In this document: positions 33,911-44,873 of the stretch, in pieces
Layout: every line of letters begins with the position of its first letter
How positions within the stretch are numbered: the stretch's first letter is position 1
DNA from: Hemerocallis citrina
Lineage: Eukaryota > Streptophyta > Magnoliopsida > Asparagales > Asphodelaceae
Assembly (NCBI GenBank): GCA_017893485.1
Contig: CM030366.1
Coordinates: 105,125,796-105,189,795 of the forward strand
DNA: 64,000 bases
Direction: 5' to 3'
The notes under the pieces: model-generated
The model's input: the letters and a program-made list of their open reading frames with translations, nothing else
What the model was told of the DNA's origin: nothing
Databases searched by the model: none
Made by a program: the position numbers and the translations under genes

Positions 33911-36900
33911 TGTCACGCCCCGCTTCCCAAAAATATGGAATACGAGCACATGACAAAAGCCCAGCGAATGACTAACGTCACCCATAAGCTGTTTAATCGA
34001 TTAACTCAACAACATAAACAATACAGAACAATTGCGCAGGCAATAATAATGATCTCATGAACAAAATACTTGGAATAAAACAATATAATATCCAAATACA
34101 ATAATAATAATCCAACGTCTGGAAACAATAATAAAATCCGGAACATGGCCCAAAACAATAATAATCTCAACCCAAAAATAAATTCAAGTCTTAGTACATT
34201 AAGTCATTTAAAGCGATAAGTAAATTAGAAACAGAAATCTTCAAAATGTTTGTTCTCCAACTCCAGCAGGCAAATCTCCTTCATTACCTGTAAATATTCC
34301 ATCTAAAAAAAGAAAAATAATTGTCCTTAGAGCAAGTCATGGACAGCAAGTAGAGAAAGCAGAGAACAATAGGATAACGGTATAACAATGAAACAATGGA
34401 TCAATAAGAATCAATAAAATGGCACGATAATAATAATCAATAACATGGTAACTAATGCAACGGTGTAACGGTGAACTAATATTCGGTAATGGTAATCAAC
34501 GGTTAATATCAATATCACTTAAACAATATTGGATACAAATAGGAACAATGATGAACAATATGCAATGTCGGTGATGTGTCAATCCTTATGTCTATTATTC
34601 ACTTTAACTCCTAACTAATGCACGTACTACTGTGTCCCATGTGTGCCGTACCACAGGTTCGATGCATACAATCAATTTCGTTTAGACTCAAGTGGTGCAC
34701 TCGGTAGATCATGTACTTGGCAACGGTAACGGTAAAAACTATCCACCTTTCGGTGTATAAACGGTCATCGGCAACGATACGGTACACGATAGATTGGGTT
34801 ACTGCCATAACCACAATCGCACGATAAAACGGTAGCCGGAACGGTAATTAGGGAAACACGGGCCCCTCCTCCAAGTACAGTCACTACTTTGTTCACTACT
34901 TAAATCACCCTTTAAACCCCGGCTTGTTAATTATTTATCAATGCAACAATACAATATGCAATTAAGGAATAAGGGGTAAACAATAGTATCAATAAGGAAA
35001 CAATAGGTTGATAACATGGATAGGACGGTTACAATAGTGAGAATAACTCATTGGGAACATACAATGCAACATGCATTCATTAACTCATGCAATAATACAA
35101 CCTAGGAATTATTAATCCATTTAAAAGTAGTATCTAAAATTCTGGACTGTAAAACACAGCTGCAGTAAAACGGGCATAACTCTTGCTACAAAATTCGGAA
35201 TTCGAAAATTCTGGATGTTATTGACAACTAGACATTCGGGGCTACGTTTCATATTCAGAAAATATTTTATTTTAAGGTCATTTACTGCTTCGAAAACAGC
35301 AATCAAGGCTCAGGTCAGCAACATGTATAATTCTTAGGGTATATTTCTTGGACATAAAATTAGTTAAGCATGATGGGTTTCGATTCTATATTCAACAATT
35401 TGTGTAACTAGCATCATAGGTGTCCAAACATGATAAATAAGGATTAGAACACACACATATACAAATCCAACATCAATCAATCATCAATCGACATACAACC
35501 TAACGAATGTCTCTACAATAAATTATTTGTGTTGTGACTTGTATGAATAACCCTATTAACAATTCTATATGCATTCATTAAAGATCCAAACTTTAGAGTC
35601 AAATTGGCACGATGTCAAGAATATTGGGGTTAGCTCGTGTAAACCCACAATAAACCCAACGAAAAGGACAACAAAGGACAATACGATAACAAAAAGATCT
35701 ACTTGCAAGAATTTTCAATAAAACTTAAATTTGAAACGAATAGCAATTCAAGTGGACGATGACTTGCCTGTTCGACGGTTAATTTGTATATAAAGAATGG
35801 CGAGATGAGAATCCTGAAGCAACGAACACACGTACTAGCACAACCCACCAACAATACGTACAAAATACGTGCAATAAGATCCCAAAGCAACAGCACATAG
35901 CGCTCAAAGAAACAAACAGCAACTGCAGCAATCAGCCAAGGGAGAGAAACACCGGCCAGGGTCGGCGGCGCGCTAGCTGAGGGCGTCGGCGGCGGGAGGT
36001 TGTTGGCGCGAAGGCGTCGACGAAGTGGCGACGGCGGATGGGGAATCGGGATTTGGGGTTGATGGGTTAAGGGGCTTTTGACTGTGATGTCGAGAAGAGG
36101 GAAGAGGGAGAACGGGGGAGTGCTCCGGCATCATGGAGAGGCGGCGACGGAGTGGTGGTTGCTGGCAGCGCCGATAGAAGGAGGCAACGATGGGGTGGAC
36201 ACCGGAGAAGATGATCGGAGAGGGGCCAGAAATTGGGTTTGGGGGTTTGGGGTTCTGGCTGTGTTGGGTGTGGTGGTCGAAGGGGTGAGGAAGAGCGGCG
36301 ATGGGGTCACCGTAAGACGGGGACGAAGCTGGGTGGCTGGAGCTGGGTAGTTCGCCGGAGAAGACGAACGGAGAAGATGGGTTTGGGTTGTTTGGGCGGG
36401 GAGAGAGAAAACAGGGAGGAGAGAGAAGATAGGAGAGAGAATAGGCGGCTAGGTTTTGATTTGTGTGCAGAAATTAGGGTTACAGTAGAGTTGTATTTAT
36501 AGGGTACAATTAGGATTCAATTAGGAGATAGATTAAAATCAACACGGTTCAAATAAAAATACCCATAATTCAAATGAACAAAATCCTCAATATAGATAAC
36601 TCAATAAAAGAGAAAGATAGTTCATGAACGAAAATTCCAACCCAATTAGATAAATAAATAACACAATTGAAATAATAAGAATTTAAAATAAAATGGAACT
36701 CGCCAAGAAAATCAGATCGAGTATACAAATAAAATATTTCGATTGATGAATTTTTAATTAAAGCATTCAAGAAATAATAATTAGTAATTATAATCATAAT
36801 GATAATAAAACCGTACAATAAAATAACATTCAGGTTTAACAACTTTATCAAAATACTCTAATAATAATATACATGATTTTGGCTGAAATACAATTAACCG

Positions 36901-37068
36901 ATAAATTAAGATTTTAAAATACGCCCTACTCGAAATAATAATAGTATTTTCGATTGGAAAATATTTAAATAGAAAATCTCAAAATAAATTTGACACAAAA
37001 TAAATTTATAAATGATTAAAATACTGAAAATATTCGGAAAATAAGTATTTACGGAAATGGGGGTTACA
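33911..37068 (-). mobile_element. 3.16-kb solo LTR (Gypsy, long-LTR type) inserted in the L1
   Basis: 3158 bp. It starts TGTCACGCCCCG and ends GGGGGTTACA on the plus strand, so on the minus strand it runs TGTAACCCCC...GGGGCGTGACA. It is flanked by a 5-bp duplication CTTGC (33906-33910 and 37069-37073). There is no internal region or second LTR, hence a solo LTR. Minus-strand order: AT-rich U3, TATA-like CTATAAATA (about 36494-36502), CT-rich leader, GC-rich block (about 35950-36430), then an AT-rich remainder. TGTAAC...GTGACA ends and such length fit Tekay/Del-like chromoviruses, but this is inference. Open frames in the GC-rich block are not genes. Confidence 0.9.
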
Positions 37069-38065
37069 CTTGCTTGCAAGATAGTCGTTCCGACTGGAAC
37101 GATTCAGATAAGGGACCTATTTCTTCCATCTTATCAATGGACTCAATGGATTGCAAAAGAAAATTTTTGAGGAAGTTGGTATTGAAATGTCTCTCAGCAC
37201 GCCAGATTTTGCAACCGTATTTAATGGCGTGGAGCTTGAGGAGAATGTTGCCCAGACCGGATGAACCGGTGATAGAGGCGAGACATTCCGACACCAAGTT
37301 AACGAAGAGCTGGTCTTGTAACCAGAATTTTTCAAAGCGGAATTTGTGATGATACTTGAAGTGGAAATTGGAATGCAGCGCAATCGGGACATGATCAGAA
37401 GAGGGATTAGGGAGAGCCTGGACAAAAGACTGATGGAAACGCGCTAACCAACTCTGAGAGACCAGGAACCGGTCGAGTTTGGCAAGCGTCGGAGGATCTC
37501 GTTGGTTGGACCAGGTGAAAGACCTACCGGAGATAGATAAATCCGATAGTTGCAGGATACGAATACAATCATTGAAAAGACAAGATTGTGTGTTAGAGGA
37601 GACCGGGTTCGATCTTTCGGAAACAAAACGAGTGACATTAAAGTCTCCACAAAAAAAGCAGAGGGAGCTGGAGAATTGCTGTAACGACAGAAATTCGTTC
37701 CAGAATAAAGGACGTCTTTCAGAGGAAGAAGGGCCATACACTGAAACCACGGTCAGTGGGCAATTAATAGACGTCCAATGGAGATGGACAATGAGAAAGA
37801 AGTTAAGACGTTGAACTGCTATAAGCGAGAAGAGGGCCTCCTTGAAACCGAAGAGGATCCCTCCCCTTGAGCCAACCGCGTCCAAAGAAATCCATTTGGA
37901 GATCATGGAACCGCCTAAGGAACGTAAGATCACGAGGGAAGGAGATTCTAATTTGGTTTCCTGAATGGAGATCAAGTCGCAATGGGAAGAGGAAATTAAG
38001 TCAAAAATCGCCCTTTGCTTAGAAGGGCAGTTCAAGCCTCGGATATTCCAGGAGACACTAATCAT
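37069..38065 (-). pseudogene. L1 ORF2, AP-endonuclease part
   Basis: Starts at ATG 38065, overlapping the ORF1 stop (ATGATTAG). It encodes the endonuclease/exonuclease/phosphatase fold used to nick target DNA: SWNIRGLNCPSKQ, L-I-S-I-Q-E-T-K, G-S-R-G-G-I-L-F-G, C-G-D-F-N-V, W-S-N-Q and the S-S-D-H-V-P-I end motif, all key residues present. The frame runs into the solo LTR at 37068. Joining to 33905 keeps the frame, so the LTR hit an ORF that was continuous here. Confidence 0.92.
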
Positions 38066-38402
38066 TAAAACAACGGTGCTCCGAGACTCTAGAACGTTCT
38101 TTCTTCCTAAGGGCAAGAATACAGAGAGAATCAGAAGGGTCAATCATAAATCCCATGTTTTGGGCGGAATCAGCAATTTCAATATTGGAGAGCGAATCAA
38201 AAATGGGAGAGAAAATTGATCCTAACTGATTATAAGCTATTAACGGAAACTGTGGAGACGACGGATTCAGCCGGTCACACTGGGGATCATCTGGTTTAGC
38301 AGAGGAAAAGAAATGAGAGGAGTGTTGTATATTTTTAGCTTTAAGACGCGCGCTCGATCTGATATATCGTAATGGCGATCTAGAAGATTGTTCTTTAAGC
38401 AA
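38058..38402 (-). pseudogene. L1 ORF1 C-terminal fragment
   Basis: Open frame up to the TAG at 38058-38060, just overlapping the ORF2 start. No zinc knuckle is visible because the 5' truncation at 38458 removed it. It is called from its position upstream of ORF2. Confidence 0.6.
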
Positions 38403-38474
38403 GGGTGGAAAGCCCTTCTCCCGACAGTGAGAAGAGAGAGTGGGCGAAGAGGAAATTAAGATGTGTTGTATCTT

Positions 38475-39523
38475 AATGTCAGGTGTGGCTTAGTTACTTA
38501 TTAGTTTTTGCCTGTCATTTTGTTTCAAGCTGGAAATTTCCCTAATAAAGGATAAACTGGATCTACAGGCTGCAGATGCTATTCATAACTCTGGATCTAC
38601 GCATTTCTGAAATGGAATCAGAGTTTCGACATAGATTTCAACCATGCTTAAAGTAAAAGAAAATGGGAAAAAATAAAGTCAAATGTAAACATCGGAAGGA
38701 GGGTTTGCCAGGACAATACTGATGCTTACTTGCCTAACGTTCAAACGTATCCGCTGTATGGTGTGATTCTCATGTCAATCTATGGCTTGTCATAGATATG
38801 TGAATACTGTGACTTCTAAATCGAACTGCAGAAAATGATCAAGATGATGACAATCTCAATACACATCAGATATGTAATCCCTCTCTCAATAGGTCATGGA
38901 TTACATCAAAATCAAAGGTGTTGTATTCATCTCATCGCACTTACATTTTTCGGTTGATATACTACCACCGCAGGCAAAGACTACCTGTCACTGCTTCATC
39001 GCAAAACATACCAAATAATCCATTTCTGTTTAAGAGATGCAAATGCAAGTGAGAATCAAAATCCCCTCCCCAATTTTCTGGATTAATTTCCAAAACAACT
39101 TCAATATTTCTAGGGAATTTATGGTTGTAACTTTTGGAGGGAAATAATGATTGTCACCGTAAAGTCGAGGTTGTTATGTAATTGAATTGAAAAGTCAGGA
39201 GAGAAATTTGAATATCAACTTGTATCATATACTACCAAACACACCCTATACTATATCTTGTTGAGACTTGAGAGCAAACATACTTGGCTTATAAGGAAAA
39301 AGCAATAGTTTGGTACACTTCCATGGCGAAAATGCAAAAGATGGAATAACAAGTAGTTCATATATCAAAATTTCACGCTCTGCATATTTATTTTTTATTG
39401 TATAACCAAAGAATAGATGACCATACAACAATTCCTTACAAATATCGGGGCCACATGCCTTCCATCCTTTACCACCCAAAACAACAAAAACTCCAAGGAG
39501 GATGCAGCTCCGGTTCACGCGTG

Positions 39524-39526
<3 letters not shown>
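38475..39526. other. intergenic sequence, no gene seen
   Basis: Apparently unique DNA between the L1 and the 9-kb MULE. The only notable item is the perfect palindrome GTTCACGCGTGAAC (39513-39526) directly before the TA repeat. Confidence 0.5.

Positions 39527-39592
<66 letters not shown>
39527..39592. repeat. (TA)n microsatellite at the left MULE border
   Basis: About 33 TA units abut the left inverted repeat. A second TA run (48591-48613) lies beyond the right end, so the element probably inserted into a TA repeat. Confidence 0.95.
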
Positions 39593-39595
<3 letters not shown>

Positions 39596-40048
39596 TTAGT
39601 CTATTAAGAGATGGAGAGCTGAGCTCCTTATCTGAGCTGGGAGCGATCAGCCGTCTGATCAAACTTGATGAAGATCGGACGGCTGATCTGTCTTCCGCTC
39701 TCTCTTCAGATTTTAAGAGGGGTAAAAGGGGTATACCCCTTATCACATAGCCAGATCGACTATACCCTTCGATTCCTTATCTTCTAAGCCTACGAAAATC
39801 TTATCTCTTCTCTCCCGCTCTCTCTCTCGTTCCAAACCCTAATCTGAGCTCTCTCCCGCTCTCGAATCCCGCTCTCGATCTGTTTGGATTCCTCTCTTTG
39901 GATTCCTCTCTTCTCTTCTCACCCTATCTGAAGAGAAGACGGCACCTTCGAAACCCTAATCGAAGGTCTCTTCGAAACCCTAATCGCCACCTTCGCTCCT
40001 CTCCCGCTATCTTTCTTCACTCACCTGTGACAAACCCTACCCCTACCA
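39592..40048 (+). repeat. left terminal inverted repeat of the FAR1-type MULE
   Basis: 457 bp, matching the reverse complement of 48097-48553 with two substitutions (C/T near 39695 and T/C at 39783). It contains the inner inverted pair GATCAGCCGTCTGATC ... GATCGGACGGCTGATC, a GGGGTATACCCC palindrome, and repeated AAACCCTAATCG phrases. Confidence 0.95.
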
Positions 40049-40330
40049 TGAATCGAGTATACACCTTCGATTCCTTATCGACTAAGCCTACCTCTCTTCT
40101 CTCTTCTCTCCCGCTCTCTCTCGTTCCAAACCCTAATCCCCCTCTCCCCGGCTGAGCTTCCCTCCGCCTTTCTCTTCAGATTTTAAGAGGGTTAAAAGGG
40201 GTATACCCCTTATCTCACAGCAGATCGATTCCTTATCGATTAAAGCATCGTTTGGAGTAGAGCTTTGCTTTGAATGCCTCATCGATCGGAGCTGGAAGTG
40301 ATCAGCCGTCTGATCTCTCATATTCTGGAG
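40049..40330. repeat. rearranged partial copy of the terminal repeat
   Basis: Contains TCTTCAGATTTTAAGAGG, AAAAGGGGTATACCCCTTATC and GATCAGCCGTCTGATC from the terminal repeat, but in changed order and with substitutions. It is an older or shuffled copy just inside the left end. Confidence 0.7.
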
Positions 40331-40634
40331 GGAAGTATTTGACTCTCATAAATGCTATAATGATATCTGTTTAATTTCTTGCATTTTCTTTCGGTTTTGT
40401 TCGTAGGCAATGATGAGATTGATTTGGATATTAGTTGGTTAAATAATTTTGAGCCATTGAAATTAGGGTTTCGAAGAGATTTTTGATTGTGTACCATGAT
40501 ATTTATTCAAAGTTGAGTACACACCTGGGGTTTGAGCGGGAGAGAAGAGATGAAGGCTTGAAAGTATCAATTTTTGAGTTTTAACAATAGCTCAATTCAC
40601 ATAAATTTTGGGCACCGATGACTCACAATGGTTT

Positions 40635-41330
40635 AGGCAGTGATGCAAAACACTTTATGATCTGAAAAATTATTTCAATCCTATTTTAAGTATTCTTGAT
40701 TATATATCTATCATATTCTAGTTGGCGTGGCAGTCCAATGCAGCCCTACTTATGATTACTGTTTTCTGAGCCTATGATTACTGTTGATGATAATCTCCAA
40801 CCAACATAGACAGAACATGAAGTATCAATTATTTTCAGCCCAGAACAAACACAGACAGATCATGAAGTATACAAAAACAAACTGTATATTAGGCAGTGAT
40901 GCTAAACACTTTATGATCTGAATACTTATTTCAATTTGTTGCATTTATTCTTGATTATATATCTATCATATCCTAGTTGGCGCGGCACCCTAATTGCAGC
41001 CTTAGTTATGGATAGTCTGTTCTGAGCCTATTTGTTATGGATAGACAGAGCATGAAGTATGCAAAATTTGTAATGCTCCAAACAACAGAAAACTAGATTT
41101 TCTAGTAACTGACGTTGGATGTGTATGCGTTGGGTACTCATCTAAGCCTTTTGGTTTTTGAGTCTCTCAAATGCTTTGTTGGTGTAGGCCGTGATGCAAA
41201 ACAGAACATGATCTGAATATTTACTTCAGGATTGTTGTATTTATTCTTGATTGTATATCTATCATATCATAGTTGGCGTGGCACCCCAATGCAGCCCTAG
41301 GTATGAATAGTCTGTTCTGAGCCTACTAGT
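40635..41330. repeat. three diverged tandem copies, 260-300 bp
   Basis: Copies start near 40635, 40892 and 41187. Each has GGCNGTGATGCNAAACA, then ATGATCTGAA, then CTTGATTNTATATCTATCATAT, then TAGTTGGCGNGGCA and GCAGCC. Spacing is irregular. No coding sequence. Confidence 0.75.
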
Positions 41331-41384
41331 ATTATTTCAACCACATTTATAGTTTCTGTTGTTCAGTATGAGCATAACAAATTT

Positions 41385-41870
41385 TGCATTCTACATGCTC
41401 TGTCTGTGTTTGTTCCCACCTTACAGATTTTGCTTGCTTCATGATCTATCTGTGTCTGTACTGGGCTGATAAAATCTTTAAACAAGGATGCTCTATACAT
41501 CATGATCTGTTTGTGCTTGTTCTTGGCTGTTTGAAATTTTCATGCTTCATGCTTAATCTGTGTTTGGTCTGGTCTGGTAGAGAAAATGAGACTTAATGTT
41601 CTGTCTGTGTTGTTTATGAGCTTTACAAATTTTGCTCAATTCATGGTCTGCCTGTGCTTGTTCTTGGCTGTTTAAAATTTTTTTACTTCATGCTCAATCT
41701 CTGTTTGCTCTGGTCTGGAAGAAAAAATGAGACTTCATGCTCTATTTGTGTTGTTTATGAGCATTACAAATTTTGTAAACTACATGCTCTGTCTGTCTTA
41801 GCTCTAAGCTTCCAAATTTTGTCATACTTCATGATATTTTGGTGTTGGTTCTGATCGAGGAAAATTTAAC
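41385..41870. repeat. left arm of a large inverted 141-bp repeat array
   Basis: About three diverged units in the orientation GTTGTTTATGAGC-TTTACAAATTTTGC...GGTCTGCCTGTGCTTG...CTCTGGTCTGGAAG. These are the reverse complement of the units at 42360-43905. The unpaired centre is about 41880-42350. Confidence 0.8.
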
Positions 41871-42359
41871 ACTACATGATTTTTGAACTTCAGGTTCAAA
41901 CTCTGTTTTCCTGAGCCTACATTATTTATTTGAAATTTTGTTCTCTTTGGAATCGACTATCTGTTATCTGTTTGTCTTTGTCTTCTCCATGTTCAATAAT
42001 TTCAGTTTACCTTTGATTTCAGGTAGATTTCAGCATGAAGTGCATTTTGGAGTGATTGAAGACTGCAGTACGGCAAAATTTTATATGCGGAGCAAATTAT
42101 GCAAATTTTCTCATCTACAGACATTTATTAAACAATGTACTTTGCTGTAAATTAATATTTCTTATGCTGTAGAAAATTTGAGAACAATCACTTTGCAATC
42201 ATATGAAGATCTAATTTTTTGCAAATAATCTGTTCATTACTGTCTTAATGTAATGATTGAAATTATGTGTTTTTTTGGGTGTATTACGCAGTATGGCGTG
42301 TCCACCTGATTTTCATCCTCATAGCTTGAAGTAACAAATTAAACAAAATAAGATAAGCT

Positions 42360-43905
42360 GAGAAGCAACACAGACCTAACATGATGTCTGCAAAATTTGT
42401 AAAGCTCACAAACAACACAGACTGAACATAAAGTGAGAAAAAAAAATTTAAACAGCCAAGAACAAGAACAAGCACAGTCAGACCATGAAGTGAGCAAAAT
42501 TTGTGATGCTCATAATCAACACAGACAGAACATCAAGTCTGATTTTTTTTGGCCAGACCAGAGCAAACACAGATTGGGCAAAATTTGTGATGCTCATAAA
42601 CAACACAGACTGAACTTGAAGTATCTTTTTTCCCTCCACACCTGAGCAAACAGAGATTGAGCATGAAGTAAAAAAATTTAAAACAGCCAAGAACAAGCAC
42701 AGGCAGACCATGAATTGAGCAAAATTTGTAAGGCTCATAAACAACACAGACAGAACATGAAGTCTCTTTTTTTCTTCCAGACCAGAGCAAACATAGATTG
42801 AGCATGAAGTAAAAAAATTTAAAACAGCCCAGAACAAGCACAGGCAGACCATGAATTGAGCAAAATTCGTACAGCTCATAAACAACACAGACACAACATG
42901 AAGTCTCCTTTTTTCTTCCAGACCAGAGCAAACAGAGATTGAGCATGAAGTAAAAAAAATTTAAAACAACCAAGAACAAGCACAGGCAGACCATGAATTG
43001 AGCAAAATTTGTAAGGCTCATAAACAACACAGACAGAACATGAAGTCTCTTTTTTTCCTCCAGACCAGAGCAAACACAGATTCAGCATGAAGTAAACTAA
43101 TTTAAAACAGCCAAGAACAAGCACAGGCAGACCATGAATTGAGCAAAATTTGTAAAGCTCACAAACAACACAGACAGAACATGAAGTCTCTTTTTTTCTT
43201 CCAGACCAGAGCAAACAGAGATTGAGCATGAAGTAAAAAAATTTAAAACAGCCAAGAACAAGCACAGGCAGACCATGAATTGAGCACAATTTGTAAGGCT
43301 CATAAACAACACAGACAGAACATGAAGTCTCTTTTTTTCTTCCAGACCAGAGCAAACATAGATTGAGCATGAAGTAAAAAAATTTAAAACAGCCCAGAAC
43401 AAGCACAGGCAGACCATGAATTGAGCAAAATTTGTAAGGCTCATAAACAACACAGACAGAACATGAAGTCTCTTTTTTTCTTCCAGACCAGAGCAAACAT
43501 AGATTGAGCATGAAGTAAAAAAATTTAAAGCAGCCCAGAACAAGCACAGGCAGACCATGAATTGAGCAAAATTTGTACAGCTCATAAACAACACAGACAC
43601 AACATGAAGTCTCTTTTTTTCTTCCAGACCAGAGCAAACAGAGATTGAGCATGAAGTAAAAAAAATTTAAAACAGCCAAGAGCAAGCACAGGCAGACCAT
43701 GAATTGAGCAAAATTTGTAAGGCTCATAAACAACACAGACAGAACATGAAGTATACAAATTTTTTGGGCGAGACCAGAACAAACACAGTTTGAACATGAA
43801 GTATAAATTTTGAACAGCCCAGTACAGACACAGACAGAGCATGTAGCATGCAAACTTGGGCTGTACAGACACAGACAGAGCATGTAGCATGCAAACTTTG
43901 TATCA
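42360..43905. repeat. right arm: tandem array of 141-bp units
   Basis: The phrase GACCATGAATTGAGC recurs at intervals of 141-143 bp through about 42704-43694 (eight regular units), with irregular partial units on both sides. 141 is a multiple of 3, so minus-strand frames stay open for up to 345 codons (43913-42876) with a 47-residue period. That is a consequence of the period and not evidence of a gene. Adjacent units are highly similar, for example differing at only a few positions between 43250-43390 and 43391-43531. Confidence 0.9.
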
Positions 43906-44147
43906 TTCATCATATATTCATCATGTGTTCGGCGCTAACGATCATCCCGTTCTTTCTCTTCGATTCCTGCACCAAAATATTCATCAAATAGAAGAAAATT
44001 CAAGTACGTATGATACACGTTCATGGTTAAAACTTGTAGGCTCAGAAATAGTGCAACAAAAAACATTATCTCATTCACTCGGATTTTAAAAATTTATGGC
44101 GGCTCAGAAAAACAACAATTACCACTTTAATATCCCGTAAAAACTTA

Positions 44148-44283
44148 TCGGAGCTGGAGAAGATCAGCCGTCTGATCAAAGTTGATCACGATTTTAAGAG
44201 GGGTAAAAGGGGTGTACCCCTTATCTGAAATCAGATCGCGTATACTACTTCGATTCCTTATTAATTAACCCTTCCTCTCTTCT
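44148..44283 (+). repeat. internal relic of the MULE terminal repeat
   Basis: CGGAGCTGGAGAAGATCAGC, TTTTAAGAGGGGTAAAAGGGG, GTACCCCTTATC and TTCGATTCCTTAT occur in the same order and orientation as in the left terminal repeat, with a gap where the second GATCGGACGG is missing and several substitutions. It lies 0.6 kb past the 3' end of the transposase, where the left end of a simple 4.4-kb element would be. Confidence 0.75.
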
Positions 44284-44873
44284 CGGCTCATAACAAAACC
44301 AAAATGAACATGAAGTCTAGCACCATCCAATAATCATGAAACATGAAATCATGCATAAACTTTTCATCACTGCCGCATGAAGTTAAATCAGGTTGCATAT
44401 GGAGTCAAATTTGGAATTTTGAATTGGACACTAGGGCCGCTTTATTAAGGCACACCGGCTAGTGTTCAAAAACAAAATTCAAGTTGCATATACTTTTCAT
44501 CATTGCCTACTAAATAGAGAATATATGAACTTCAAATTAGAAATTTTTTACCAACTTGGGCATCATTTTTTTTCTGAGAATGATTTACCTGCAAACAAAC
44601 AAAACAAGTAGGTTAAGTTAATAATTGTGTTAGAATGTAATAAACTAATATAACGGCAGATATATATGACACTTACCTTGCAAAAGACACAGAGATAAGT
44701 CAACAAAGTTCATGCTATATTCGGAGGATCCTCTATTATAGGTTGCATTGTTGGAACTGTAGTAGAAGCTTGTGACTCATTTATAGTAGAGCTACACGTT
44801 TAATGTTCACAAAACGAAATTAAAATTATACTAACTACAAAAAAAATAAAGTTTAAACTTTGTATTTAATTAC
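44284..44873. other. 3' side of the FAR1-type transposase gene, no gene seen
   Basis: AT-rich DNA between the internal terminal-repeat relic and the transposase stop codon. It may hold further 3' exons or 3' UTR, but no convincing frame was found. Confidence 0.5.

Larger units (their letters stand above)
30212..38458 (-). mobile_element. 5'-truncated L1-type LINE split by a solo LTR
   Basis: Bounded by an exact 16-bp target duplication AGATGTGTTGTATCTT (30196-30211 and 38459-38474). The element lies on the minus strand. Its 3' end at 30212 finishes in a short A run, and its 5' end starts inside ORF1 at 38458. Without the solo LTR it is about 5.08 kb: the ORF1 tail, ORF2 with endonuclease, RT and zf-RVT, and about 1 kb of 3' UTR (30212-31257) in which no gene was seen. 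Confidence 0.95.

Noticed and set aside
36078..36502. Gly-rich frames inside the solo LTR
   Set aside because: They lie in the GC-rich leader block of the LTR, with both boundaries of the LTR fixed by the CTTGC duplication.
39502..39750. Tyr-Ile repeat frames
   Set aside because: Translation of the (TA)n microsatellite.
42360..43905. CRISPR-like or satellite centromere array
   Set aside because: Units are contiguous without spacers, in a plant genome, and restricted to one transposon with inverted partners nearby.
42876..43913. 345-codon open frame (-) with a 47-residue period
   Set aside because: It lies entirely in the 141-bp tandem array, is open in more than one frame, and has no domain. 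It is explained by a repeat period divisible by three.
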